From NCBI GenBank assembly GCA_004154925.1, contig QJNS01000161.1:115900-179899 (forward strand): a DNA stretch of 64,000 bases, in the 5' to 3' direction. Shown here in pieces: positions 13,801 through 25,977 of this stretch. The notes under the pieces are model-generated. The model searched no databases. It worked only from the letters and a program-made list of their open reading frames with translations, and was not told where the DNA came from. Position 1 is the stretch's first letter; each line of letters opens with the position of its first letter. Made by a program: the position numbers and the translations under genes. Origin of the DNA: Monosporascus cannonballus. Lineage: Eukaryota; Ascomycota; Sordariomycetes; Xylariales.

Positions 13801-16800
13801 TTAATTATATATATATATTTTATAAAATATTAATAAAAAATATATTTATATATTTTAATAACTTTTAAATTTTATTTTTACTAAATATAAAGAAATTATT
13901 AAATAATAAGTTTTTAAAACTATAAAATAAACGTTCTTTATATTATAAATTTAACCGGCATATATTTTTTAAAAAATCGTATAATTCGGGCCGTTAATTA
14001 TTTTCGGGATTTTATAATTTATAATAATTTACATAATATAAATAATATTAAGAATATAATAATTTTATAGTTCCGATTAAAAAAATATAAAACCGTAATA
14101 TATCTTATAATATATATCATGTAAACATTATTTTTATAATATTAAACGAAAAAAAAAATCTGTAATTTTACGTAATTAATTATTAAGCAAATAATTTTAT
14201 ATAAAAATTAAATTTTTAGGTATTATGGCATATTCGGTATTAATGCTAAGGATTTCGGCGGTTACCCGGAATATTTAATTATTATTATACTTATATAAAA
14301 TTTTGATATAAAAGAATTCTTAGAATTAACCGGAGAAGAAATAAAGAAATCTCTAGAATTAATTAGAGATCTAATTACGCCGACAAAAAAATACGACAAA
14401 AGAAAAAAGCTAAATCCGGCCGTCGACCTTTATTAAAGGAACCAAAAAACCTTAATTCGAAAAAAAAAACAATTATTAAAATTTTTAATAAAATAATAAT
14501 AAGATATACGGGCAGCTTCAAAAAATATTAATTAAAACCGTATGCCAATAAATATTAATTTTAATTATAAAAAAATAAAGTTATAAAACGTAATTAATAA
14601 AGATTTATTATAAATTTAGAATCTTAAATATTTCGAATTAATATTTAAAAAAAAAGCGGACGCCGGAACAGTTATATTAATAACGAAAAAATAATTTTTT
14701 AATATTAGCGAAAAATTATTTATATTATTTATTTATTTACATAATTAATCTTTTACCCCAATTACTTAATCCGAACCAAAATACCTTAAGAGTTAAAAAA
14801 AATAAAAATATTTTAAGAATAAATATAATAAGTTCAAAAAAAATAAAAAATAAAATTTAAGAAATTTTAATTTAACGTCGTAAATTAAAAGTTATAAATT
14901 AAAAAGATAATTTGTTAATAATAACGATAAATTATAATTCAAATCGTATAATATAAAATTTTGTTAATTTTTTTAATTAAAAGATTTATTATATATTTAT
15001 TACGACATATAATTAATCCTAATTAAAACGAATTAATATTTCGTATAAAACTTAACGCATTAAAAATTAATAAAAATAACGAATTTAATAAATAAATAAT
15101 ATATTAATAATTTTAATTAATATTATTTAAATATTTATAATTATCGCGTTTTACGACCGCGACGCCGTGTCGAAACCAAACGCATTTTTTGTTATCGGCT
15201 TTAATTAAAACCGGTAAAATTTTATTTTTTGCTTTTTAACTTAATATCGTAATTATTTTTTAATTTATTATTAATATATAATTTTTTAATTTCGATAAAA
15301 ATTATTATTTCGATTTCCATTTCCAATATATTATTTATAACGTCGGATTACGGATTATTACATTTTGGCGACGCCGGCGATTCCGATAATAATATAAAAA
15401 TAAACAAATTATGCGAATATAGGTACGGTAATAAAGGCGGGGCTGGAAAATTAAAAATATTTAAAAACGATAAATTTTACGCCGATATTATAAATAAAAA
15501 AATAAAATAAGTTTTTAATTAAGATTATTTAATACGTTATAAATTACGTATATAAGTATAAGTATTATTATAACCGAAATTATAACTCCAAATTACGAAA
15601 ACGTATAAATTATATATTAATTTAATATTTAAATTATTAGGATTATTATGAAACGGTTAATTATTAATTTAAACCGAATAATCGTATACGATATATTTTA
15701 ATTAAAACGGAACGTAACTTAAAGCGGCCTTATAATTTTTTTCGATATTTGTTAAATTTATAATATAATAATAATCCGTAATTTATATAAATCGGTTTAT
15801 AGTATAAGGGTATAATGCCGTTATTTTTAATTAAGCGAATTCCGCCGCTTACGAAAAATTACTTATATTTTTTATAAAATCGAAAATATAACTTTTTTAT
15901 ATATTATATATAACGTAAAAAACAGGTAATTTTTTAAAATATCTTAATATTATTATTTATTAAAACCGGAAACCGCCTTAATTAATTCGATTATATTTTA
16001 AATAAAATATAAATTTTTAACTTTATTTAATTTATTTCGGAACTTATTAAATAAAAACCGTTTAAATTTAATAAAAATAAATATTTATTTTATTTTTTTA
16101 TTATTAAATAAAAACGACCGTATAAAAAATAATTCGTTTATTTATTATTTATATTAAAATTTTATTATTTCCCAAATAATTGCTTTTATCGAACCGGCTT
16201 TTAATTATTTTTATACAAATATTTTCGAATTTAAAAATTCGGGTATATGGAAAAAGTTAAATATATATATATTATAATAAAGATTAACCGAAATTAAGTT
16301 ATTACGGTTTTTTTTAACATAATAATTTCGTTATTTTTAAATATGCTAAAATCGCTTTACGCATATATTTACCGTTAAATAACGCGTATTATTAAGGCTT
16401 TATTTTTATTCCGTACCGTAAATTAAAATTATTCCATTTCGGAAATTTACGAATAATATTTTAATTAATTAAAAATTAAAATTAAAATTTAATAATTATT
16501 TCGTTTTAATCGAAATTATTTGCAATAAATTATATATTATCCTTTTTATTATTTAAATTTATTACGTCGCTTTTTATTACGATTTTTATATTTTTATAAA
16601 TAATATAATTTTTAATTTGCCGGATTTAAATTATTTTTGTTATTTTAATTTTTTTAAAAATAAATAATTTAATTTTATATTTATCGAATATTTAATAAGG
16701 TACAAATAATATAACTTATTTATGATTAATTATATTTAATTATTTATAATTATAAACCGTTTAATTAAATTATTGTTATAAATTTTTAATCGAAAAATTT

Positions 16801-18440
16801 TGCGGTGTATTTTATTATATTATTTAATTAATATCCAGAATATTTATAATTAATCTAAAAATGATAATAAATACGACGATACGGATAAAATTATCCGATT
16901 ATTTTAAGTTATTATATATGCAAATTTAATTCCCGTAAAATATTTCGAAATTATAAAATTTAATAATTTTTTCATAACTTTTAATAAATATTTCCGATTT
17001 ATTATAATCTTAATTAAATAATTATAAATATTTATAATTTTTGTTTTATTATTAATATAAATAATAATCTTAATAATAAAACGTAAATTATTAAATTAAA
17101 TTAAAAAAATATTATTTAATAACCTAAATATATTAATTATTAAAAAATTTAAATATTTTTAATTTAAACGTTAATTTTTAGATATAAAGAAAATAATAAT
17201 ATCGATTTTAGAACAATTAATATTAAAACGTCGGATTTCCGCCTTATAGCTATATTTAATTAAGCCGCCGATTTGACGAAAACCGTTATATTTCGCAATT
17301 TTTTTCTTTATAATATTATTAATAATTATTATATACGTAAATTAATATATATAAGTAAGAAAAATAAAACGTAAGTTACGGATATTAATATATTTAAACC
17401 GGAAATCTTTTTATTTTAATAATAAATATATTTTGTTAATAATAACCAAATTATATTATCGTTCGAAAATAAAATTTATAATAATAATTTAAAATTAATT
17501 GTTTAATATTTATTCAAAATTAAAAATAATATGGTTATGCTATCCGGCAGTTATACGGTTAAATATTTTTAAATTATATTTTTTCGTATCCGCAAATATT
17601 AAAATAAAAATAAAATATAAAATTATTAATATAAAAATTTGTTATTTTTCCGTTAACTTAATTAATAATACGACCTAAATAATAATTAAGTTAATTATTA
17701 ATAAAAAAACTTAAATAATTAAAATTTTTCAAAAACTTATTTTAATAACGAAAAAAATATTAAGCTTTCCGAAAACCGAATTATATATTATATTAATTTG
17801 TTTTTTCCGTAAAATACGGTCTTATTCGCCAAATATAGCGCTTAATATAAGGCGAATAAATCGATAACGCAAAATTTTTATAAAATTGTCGGCCGTATAT
17901 ATAATATTGACATATAGGTTAATTACGTTTATATCGGCAAAAAACCGGTAAAAATATCGGATAAGAATAAACGTTTTACTTTAAAAGGTTAAGTATTTAA
18001 AGGTTTAAGGTATTTATTTTAAATTTTCGAATATATTATTCGTATTTAATTAATTAAGAAAAAAATATATTTCGAGCCTTATTACGGGCGATTTTAAACC
18101 TTATATATTATTATTTTAACTTATAAGATTATATTATTATCGTATTGGCCTAAAAAGGATAAAAGGTTATAACATATATTAATTAAGATTTTAAATTATT
18201 TTTTATTATAATAATTTTTATTTTATATTAATTAAAATTATTATTATATTAAAAAATAAAAATTTCAATTTTGCGTTAAATTATATAAGTTAAAGTACTA
18301 AAAGTTTCGTAATTAATATATATTGCCAAAATTGATATTAATAATTTCTGCAAATTTATATAAAAACATACCAAACGGAACGAAAAAATTATAATTTGTT
18401 ATTAGGCCTTATTTTGGAAGTTTTATTATTTTTGTAGATA
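7871..18440. other. RIP-like AT-rich block, no identifiable gene
   Basis: About 10.5 kb of strongly AT-rich sequence with the same CpA-poor, TpA-rich texture as the Gypsy element. No long open frame and no LTR or TIR pair could be recognised by eye. One stretch on the plus strand (about 14300-14433) stays open for over 40 codons and reads like real charged protein (KKSLELIRDLI...KKYDKRKK), but I cannot name it. The block is probably one or more ancient transposons destroyed by RIP. Confidence 0.6.
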
Positions 18441-18590
18441 TTATTCTTAAAGAAATTTAGCTGATACATTGGACCCCTAACAGATATTTCTTGATCAAAA
18501 CTTATAGCTGTAGCTACGGCTGCTGCGCCGCAGGCGCAGCCACAACCTCCAAAATGGGGTTCTGATCAAGATGAGGTAACTTGAAACATA

Positions 18591-18684
18591 CAACTTATAG
18601 GGGTATTTTTTGTTAGTTACCTCCACCGCCTCACAAGATTCCCTGAACAGCTAATAAATATACTTCTATATAATTTGTATATAA
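18591..18684 (+). repeat. Left terminal inverted repeat
   Basis: Inverted counterpart of 20318-20412. It contains ggggtattttttgtt and cctccaccgcc. Differences from the partner are mainly transitions, consistent with RIP acting on this copy. Confidence 0.8.
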
Positions 18685-19040
18685 AAACACCTCTATTAAT
18701 TCTTTTATTATTTCCTATTACTTTTAAAAAACCGCTTTATTTTATCTTATTAAATTAAAATTAACGAAATTAAAAAAATTTTAAAAATAACGTACCAGGT
18801 TTTAAGTATTGCTATATATAATTATTTTTTTATTAATTACTATAAATTATATTTTTTCTTCAAATAAAATTTTATTTAAACTTATACGTTTCCGACAAAA
18901 TTTAAATCAAGGTTATTAAAAACTTATTTAAAAAAATATTTTTAAAAGGCGTTACATTTTTCGAAAATACGTTTTACTTGATAAACCGGGTTACCGTTAT
19001 ATTAAAATAAAAACGTATTAAAAAAATTATAAATTCTTTA

Positions 19041-19324
19041 ATGAAATGGAGCGGGGTGTTACACCCATAATCAGGCTCGGTTGATCAGAAAGCCCGAGTT
19101 TCGCATGTATATTAAGAAGTTCTTTTTCGTCATGGGTTTAACCCCCAGACATTATCAGCCACCATCACCACTTAGCATATCTTCTGTCATTTTCAGTCAT
19201 CGAGGTTCAACACCATCAATACAATCGGATTCAGTTCTTCATTTGTCGACAATCCCATTCCGTACCGTGACATAAAATAGTTATCTGCACTGATCAAGAC
19301 CAATTCTCCCCATCACAATTCATT
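19041..19324. mobile_element. Nested non-RIPed insertion (MITE-like)
   Basis: About 284 bp of normal composition inside the RIPed TIR element. The ends are roughly inverted: ATGAAATGGAGCGGGG at 19041 and, on the opposite strand, ATGAATTGTGATGGGG from 19324. Both are bordered by TA (19039-19040 and 19325-19326). It includes a 64-codon plus-strand frame (19081-19275) with no recognisable product. Insertion after RIP of the host element is the simplest reading. A conserved original fragment is the alternative. Confidence 0.45.
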
Positions 19325-20317
19325 AATTATAAGAAATATTACCGTACTATATTTTTCTGTAATAATATATTCTTAGCCTTTAAGCCATATATAATAAGGC
19401 CCTTTATATCTCCTTTAAAAATATCCCTAAAATATTTATTTATAAAAATTCTATATATAAAAATATTCGAAAAAATCCGGGTTTTCGGCGTTATAAACCG
19501 TTAGCCACTAGCAGTAACAAAGCTAAATAATTACGTAATATTTATTAAACTATATTAAATTTCGTTTTAACAGATTTTTTCGCGTAAATCAAATTTAAAG
19601 CTATTTTTATATAATTCGACCTTATATATTTTATTATTAATATATAAAAGAAACTTTTTATAGCTTTTAATTTTGTAATAAAAACTTAATTTTAAAAAAA
19701 TATAATAAATAACATCTTTCCTATATTATTTAAAGCCAACAATAAAATATCGAAAGTTACCTTAAAATATCCGATAATAAGGCAAATATTTAAGGATATA
19801 TAAAAATTCTTAAGTTATTATTAGTAATAAAAATTTATATACTGTTTTAAAATTTTTGTAAATCAGTATTAAAAATATATTTAATACGTATTAAATTTAC
19901 CGAAAAATCTTTTTTATTATCCCGGCAAACTTTAAGTACGTTAAATTTAAAAAATACTTTTTTAATATTTAAATTTTATGTTTTTCGTTTTTCGTAAAAT
20001 CCTTTAAAAAATTAAATCCTTATAAGGCTTTCGGGTTATACTTAATATTAAAATTGTATTTTTTAAAAAGTTTTCAAAAAAACGATAAAAAGTTTAGGAT
20101 TATTATTAACGTTATTAAAAACGTTCGGCAATTTTAATTAACAGCGACGTTTCCTGAAAACGTCATTTTTTAATATATCGAAACTAAGTTTTTAAGTCCA
20201 TATCAAAAATTACGGAAAAATTTTGATTCGAAATAAATATAACTGTTAATAAATTGATAAAATGCTATATATAAGTTATGGCAATAACAATTTACGGATA
20301 TATAAAAACAGGTAAAT

Positions 20318-20412
20318 TTCTATACAAATTCTATAGGAGTTTACATACTAGCCTATAAGGGAAACCAAGTGGGGCGGTGGAGGTAACCAACAAAAAATAC
20401 CCCTGTGAGTTG
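20318..20412 (-). repeat. Right terminal inverted repeat
   Basis: Reverse complement of 18591-18684 with about 75-80 % identity by eye. It includes ggcggtggaggtaacc and aacaaaaaataccccTGTGAGTTG and is followed by TA. Confidence 0.8.
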
Positions 20413-20414
20413 TA

Positions 20415-22339
20415 TTCACCCCGTAGTCCTCCACCACTACCCAATATTATACTAGTCAGAAGCTGTGCTGGCCAGTAAGTACAGACCACTTCCTAGATGC
20501 ATGAAAAAAAAAGTTATACAGCCTACCTAGCCTTTCAGACCTCCGGCTACCTTTTTTCGAGGCCTTCGAGACCGTGCGGCAGCTACTTTACCTACATATA
20601 AGGTCGGTTTTTCGTCATGTAGGAAGGACGAGCATTAATAGTCATATTTGTTCACCCTTATACTGGGAGCTATCTGCGATGTGGCCTCTTCTGCCTTCCA
20701 CTCTGTGCTATATCCTACTGCTATCTCTCTCTCATCAAGCCTTACTGACCTGTTCTACCCGACGACATTACCTGCGCCGCGGCATATTTCAAGGGTTGCA
20801 TTCGGAGTTGGATCCCAAAGTGCGACGTCGGCATCAGCATGGCATAAAAAGGACCCCGTAATTAGGTTCTAGAGGCAAGCCGACGCGGCAGGGAAGCGAA
20901 AATCATTACGCAACTCTGTACAAACCCTGCAACGCAAACGGAGGCGTAAAATATATGTAGCGCGTCGGTAGCTGGTCAAAGGGGAGACTCGATTTAAGGG
21001 GTAAGTAGGGAGTTTCGCCGCTTTAGAGGGGTAGATGGAGTTATGAATTTGGTACGAAGGTATATATCACCATGTACAAATCATTGGAGAAAATATGCAC
21101 CTTTTAACATTTACGACGTTTACGAGGAGGTTATCCATAGAGGCAAATTGCAGAATCCATCCAGATATTCGCAGATGCCAGTCGATAAACGTTAATCAAC
21201 TCCACGGGGAACCCCTGTGGAGTGGATTAGGTTCCGCGTGGGGTGCATTGCGTTGTTTCGACTTTGACGGCGGGGGTGCGACTAACAAAGTTGATGGTGG
21301 AGATATAGGAGAGGGTTGCAGAAACGTTATTCTGCAAGGTTATAGCGGTTTGTGAGCACCAATATTCCCAGGTAAGGCTGCCTGGCCGGTTTATCACGCA
21401 TTGACTCGCTCAACTTTCAACAGGTGACCAAAACGCGTCAGGACATGCCGGTGTGAGGGATAATAGTATGACGCTGGGGTGCCTCGCGGGAGGATCAGCC
21501 ATACCGAGAGGGATAATGTCACGCTCTCCGCTGACGAAGAAGCAGGGCACCGTCGAGTACGCCGTCGTTAGTGTGTATCTCTTCCATTTCCGCATACCTT
21601 GAAAAGCACCCTTTACCAGTATCGCATGTAGCACGTGCGAGATCGCAAGATCGGCGCGGCCTTTCCAGCTCAAGATGAGCAAGGCGCGGCCCGGGTGGGA
21701 GGCGGAGAAAGTGCAACCTCGTCCTTGAGTAATACTGGACGTACAGGAAGTTAAACGGACCGGAGAGGAACGTCGGGGCGCTGTTGGAGCAGGCACAGAT
21801 CGTTCGTTATACGGATCGACAGGAGCCACTTAACAGTAACAGTGGTAGCGTAGTAGTGTTCGGGGAGATTCTGAACTGGCGAGATGCCGAGGGCAGGGTA
21901 CTCGGCACGAGATTACCTGACTGGTTTCACTCAGCAGCCAGCAATCTTAGATACCAATATCGAGCTCGCAAATGCGTATATTGCATATTGTATTAAGGTG
22001 TATGTATAACCGCGTTACAGGCAACGCTTATATCTTACGAAACGCGATTTTCCAAACTGCTCTTAAAAGAGATGAAAGACGGAACAAATGTAAAACACCC
22101 AACCAAGCAGACCTATTTGATTATCCTCAAGATACATATCCGTCATTATAGTTTTATACGACCTAGCCTCGAATGACCGTTTACAAACCGGACCAAAACC
22201 AGACGCCAAAGGACCGATCCGTGCCTCCCGTCCAGTGGACATATAAGACAACACACATCCGGCTGCCGCATCTCAAACCCTCAAGACCCTTCCAGCCATA
22301 GATGTGCAACGAATAACGTGGGGCAACCGACACCCCACC
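20415..22339. other. Transition and intergenic region, no gene seen
   Basis: Base composition returns to normal from about 20450. Several short frames occur (20574-20861 +, 21095-21355 +, 21410-21829 -), but none has a recognisable domain, signal peptide or matching exon. The last part is the 3' flank of the uracil-DNA glycosylase gene. Confidence 0.6.
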
Positions 22340-23657
22340 TTACTTCGGCTCCTCAGCTTCGGTCTCAACTGCGGCCTTTCCATCCTCGCCCTCCTTCTCC
22401 AACAGGTCGCTCTTCTCCTGCCCCTTCGCCCCGTCCAGCTCACCCACGGTCACGGCCGGGGTCGGGTGGACGTCATCCTTCTCCTCTTTCTCGTCTTCCT
22501 CCTTCTCTTCTTCTTGTCCTTCTTCGTGTTTCTCCTTCTCCGCCTCCGTCGTGGTGGGCGCCGGCGCGGGACCCTTCTTCTTCGCGGCGGAAGAGGCGGG
22601 GTTGAGATCCCAGTCGATCTCGGCGCCGGGGCCGTAGCGCTCGGCGAGCCAGTCATTGGCCTTGCGGAAGTGGCCGCAGTCGAAGAAGCCGCGGGCGGCG
22701 CTCAGGGGGCTCGGGTGGACGCTCTGGAGGACGAGGTGGCGGCGGCGGTCGACGCGCTGGACGCGCTTGCCGGCGGGGGTGCCCCAGGCCATGAAGACGA
22801 CGCCGCGCGTGCGCCGCTGCGCCACCACGTCGATGGCCCGCTGCGTGAAGCGCTCCCAGCCGCGGTTCGCGTGCGAGTTGGCCTCGTGCGCCCGCACCGT
22901 GAGGCACGTGTTGAGCATGAGCACCCCGCGATCCGCCCACGGCGTCAGCAGCCCGCCGTTGCCCGGCGGCGGCGTGAACGACGGGTAGTCCCGCTTCAGC
23001 GCCACGTACATGTTGCGCAGCGACGGCGGCGCCGGGGTCGGCGGCCGCACGCTGAACGCCAGGCCGTGGGCCTGGTTCACGTTGTGGTACGGGTCCTGGC
23101 CCAGGATGACGCATTTCACGGTATGGAAGGGGGTGTGGCGGGACCTGCAGGGAAATGTAAGTTGGTAAGTTCGGTGAAGATTAGCACTGTAGATACGGCG
23201 CCGAGAGGAATAGGCAGGGGTAAATGTAGAGTAAAGGCAGAAGTTACTAAAAGGAGGCGTACCAAGAATATATGTCCTCTCTCGGGGGGAATATCTTCTT
23301 CCCAGCGCCGGCCTCGCGGTCGAGGAACTTCTTGAGCTCGATGAACTCGCGGGTGGTGATCTCGTCCTTGAGCACGGCGAGCCAGCTGGGGTCGAGCGTC
23401 TCGATCTCGAGAGACAGGAACTTGCGCTGCTCATCCGTGAGGCCGGCAACCCACTTCTCCTTGTCGAACTTGGGAGCGGGTTGTTCGGCCTGGCCACCGG
23501 AAGAAGCCGCCGCCGAAGAAGACGAAGAGGCAGAAGGTGCGCCCTTGGGCGGCCCGAAGAACGACGTGATGCTCGCGTTGACCTTGGGCTTCTTGTTGGC
23601 GTTGGAGTCGCTCGCGGAGAGGGCCCCGCCGTCGCTCTTTCGCTTCGCGCTCGACAT
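22340..23657 (-). CDS. UNG1: Uracil-DNA glycosylase
   Basis: Removes uracil from DNA in base-excision repair, in the nucleus and probably mitochondria. Two exons on the minus strand, 23657-23263 and 23144-22340, give 399 residues. The 118-bp intron has a GTACGC donor and CCCTGCAG acceptor and joins ...PPREDIYSW to SRHTPF.... The catalytic motif GQDPYH carries Asp149 and the leucine-loop motif HPSPLS carries His275, both family hallmarks. The N-terminus holds a basic segment and ITSFFGPP (about residues 29-36), which resembles a PCNA-binding PIP box. After the catalytic core comes a Glu/Lys-rich tail of about 80 residues that is not part of the usual fold. The start at 23657 is the first ATG in a long serine-rich leader. 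Identification is very secure; the tail function is unknown. Confidence 0.95.
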
Positions 23658-24567
23658 TGTGGCTGTCGCCGAGGTGCTGGCGACTGCGTGGATGGAAATG
23701 GGTGACTCGGTGGCCGAGTCCGAGGATAGGTCTGGCTGCGGGTCCGAGAGGAGGTCTAGCTCTAATAAAGCTGTGAAGTGCGATTTAAGACGGCGAAGTT
23801 CCGTGAGGATACAATGGCGAGACTGATGGTGGCCGAGTATTACTTCTACGATGGAGGAGTAGTTGGCCGGAGGATCGAAGGTGGATTCGGGCGGCTAGTC
23901 CACCCACTAAGCATCTACCTCAATTGAAGTACCCGACAGGAGGCTGGGGCAAAGTGGTATTCGAGAAATCGCGGCTATGTGCTCAATATTGGAGTTAAAG
24001 TTGGTGATGTGATATAAGAAACAGTTTAATGGGGGTTTTATGTTGAAGCGCGTCTTCGAGACGCGACGTTGCGTTGCGCTTTGAACGCGTAAGTGATGCG
24101 GTCGGACCTGCGCTAGGACTAGACGTCAGAAATTAGTGACGTGCGTTCATGTCTAGCAGGGAGCCGAGTGAGAGTCCGACTTGGCTGGACTGGAGCATTG
24201 CAGAGAGATCCCAATACGATTGGCGAAATGCTCCAATTATACAATAACATTGAACATCTTCTTTTAAACGTTACTTCTAGTTAGGGCTTTGCAACCCCTA
24301 TCTTCTACAAGTCTTTCGGGAGAACTTAGAACTACAAACGTCAAGTGTACAAGTACATGCTATTTAATACACGCCGCTAGAGGATGCCAAAGCCTCTCCC
24401 CGTCTAACGGAGTCATCTCTCTGACCCGACACAAGTCATGACCATAACCCAATGCTTCCCCTCTCCGGATCTAATAGTAACGAGGTATCATGCATTTTAA
24501 AAACCAACGCCGGCCGATGCAAACCAAGGTGAGCAGAGAGAAAAGCGGCACACCGATTGTGTCCGCG
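23658..24567. other. Intergenic: UNG1 promoter side, carrier 3' flank
   Basis: About 910 bp between two minus-strand genes. It must hold the glycosylase promoter and the terminator of the carrier gene. No clear TATA box or conserved site was seen. Confidence 0.6.
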
Positions 24568-25977
24568 TCAAGGCTCGTCGACTTCATTTCGTTTCAGCTT
24601 CCTCTCCTTCCGCTCGTTCATGGATCTGAAAACTCGCTTGCCAACCTCGTAACTGCTGATCATGATAGCGCAGGCGGGCGCTACTTTAAGCGTCCTAGGT
24701 ATCCATCCTCTCCACAGGCCGGAAGCACCCTCGGTAGAAAATATGTGCCATAGTAGCCGCATCATCGACTGCTCCTCGGGGGCCAACGCTTTGTCTGCCG
24801 AAGATGCTGTCTTCTTCGCCGAGTCTTTGAAGACCTGCGTTCTGGTCTTGCCAACGTCGAACGGCATCGTCGCTATCGATGCAAATGCGCCCGATAATGC
24901 TCCCGCCGTGAAACTGTCCATCAGCGTCGCCATATTATTCTCCTCACTCTGGGACCTTGACCTAGACCTTGACCGGGAAGCGCTGGTGTCCTTAGTTACG
25001 CTGCGGCCATGTCTCTCGTCCCGCACATCCGTCAGTTTTCCTCTGATAGTCTCGTAACCCCACCAATACATTCCCGAAAATGGCACATCACGCCAGAGCG
25101 TCAAGGTAAGACCGCGCCATAGAGACCGATAGCCATGCTCATATACCATCTCCCTAATTCCCTTGGACGTATTCGCGAGATGCCCCGTAGCCGTCGAGCC
25201 TGGGGAAGCCTGAAGTCGGGTCCTAAAGAGCTCGATGGGGCCGACGGCAGTCGCTGCAAGCACCCGCGCAACCGATCCCGCGACGAGCGGCGCATATTCG
25301 TCCTTGGTTGTCTTATATATCGGGCTGCGCTTATTGAAACGGAGCCAGTCGTAGCCGGTGAAATAGATGATATTTCCTGGAACGGACATGACCAGTGTGG
25401 GAGAAAGCCCTCGCCATAACGATGTGAAGCCTTCGTTCCGCGCGATCTTCCTCAGGCCGTCGAGCGTGGAGTTGAACGTCCTCTGTTGGGCATGTTCGAC
25501 GGCGCAATCAACCGGTACTGCGGGATTCGCGGCCGGATGTACCACAGGCGGGATGATGCAGCCTTCGACATTGTTATTCATGAAGAAGACCTCTCTGCAG
25601 CAAGCGGTTACGCCAAGGTTGGAGGGTCGGAAAGCATTCGGTGCTGAAATCGCAAGCTTCTGGGAGTCTGCAGAAGGTTGTGACGAACCTTGCGATTGTA
25701 ATCGCACGCGAACGACATCAAGCGGAGTGACTGTTCGGCGGAGTTAGTTTCGTTTCGGCCATGGCGCAGGTCCCAACACACAAAGCTGCTTACCCAGAAG
25801 AGCAGTCAGAAGACTACCCGAAATCGCCGAGATCATCTTCTGTCCGGCGGGGAGGTCGACGGGGTCGTCGGCCCCGTCGTCTCGCGATGCAATCATCGCC
25901 TCCCCAGCAAACACATCTTCGGCTTTTGAGGGTCTGTCGTGGTTTTGCCCACCGAGAGTTTCCGTGAAAGTGGACAT
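24568..25977 (-). CDS. MTM1: Mitochondrial carrier, Mtm1/SLC25A39-40 type
   Basis: Inner-membrane solute carrier. Yeast Mtm1 and animal SLC25A39/40 relatives are linked to manganese/iron homeostasis and mitochondrial glutathione import. Exons 25977-25794 and 25730-24568 join across a 63-bp intron (GTAAGC...CCGAACAG) to give 448 residues. The join restores the first carrier signature PLDVVRVR (about residues 64-71), split between frames in the raw sequence. The second (PIELFRTRL) and third (PFDVGKTRTQ) signatures follow, so all three carrier repeats are present. GVTACCREVFFMNN near residue 95 is typical of this subfamily. A Ser/Arg-rich insert lies before repeat three. It is divergent from the F-box gene across 933 bp. 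The family is certain; the exact substrate is inferred from relatives. Confidence 0.92.

Larger units (their letters stand above)
18591..20412. mobile_element. TA-flanked TIR DNA transposon, RIP-degraded
   Basis: About 95 bp at 18591-18684 and 20318-20412 are inverted copies of each other, both reading inward caact(t/c)a(t/c)aggggtatttttt. Each is flanked outside by TA (18589-18590 and 20413-20414), the target duplication of the Tc1/mariner/pogo superfamily. The 1.8-kb length also fits Fot1/pogo-type elements. The interior is RIP-altered. The minus strand at about 19925-20040 is nearly open apart from TAA codons that could come from CAA, so the transposase probably lay on the minus strand. 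I could not identify catalytic motifs. A non-RIPed segment sits inside. Confidence 0.75.

Noticed and set aside
20574..20872. Overlapping plus-strand frames of 95 and 74 codons
   Set aside because: Overlap in two frames with no homology; likely chance next to the transposon edge.
21410..21829. 139-codon minus-strand frame
   Set aside because: No recognisable motif; overlaps another frame and looks like chance in GC-normal DNA.
22304..23335. 343-codon plus-strand frame
   Set aside because: It is the antisense shadow of the GC-rich glycosylase gene, with an Arg/Val/Ala-rich composition and no domain.
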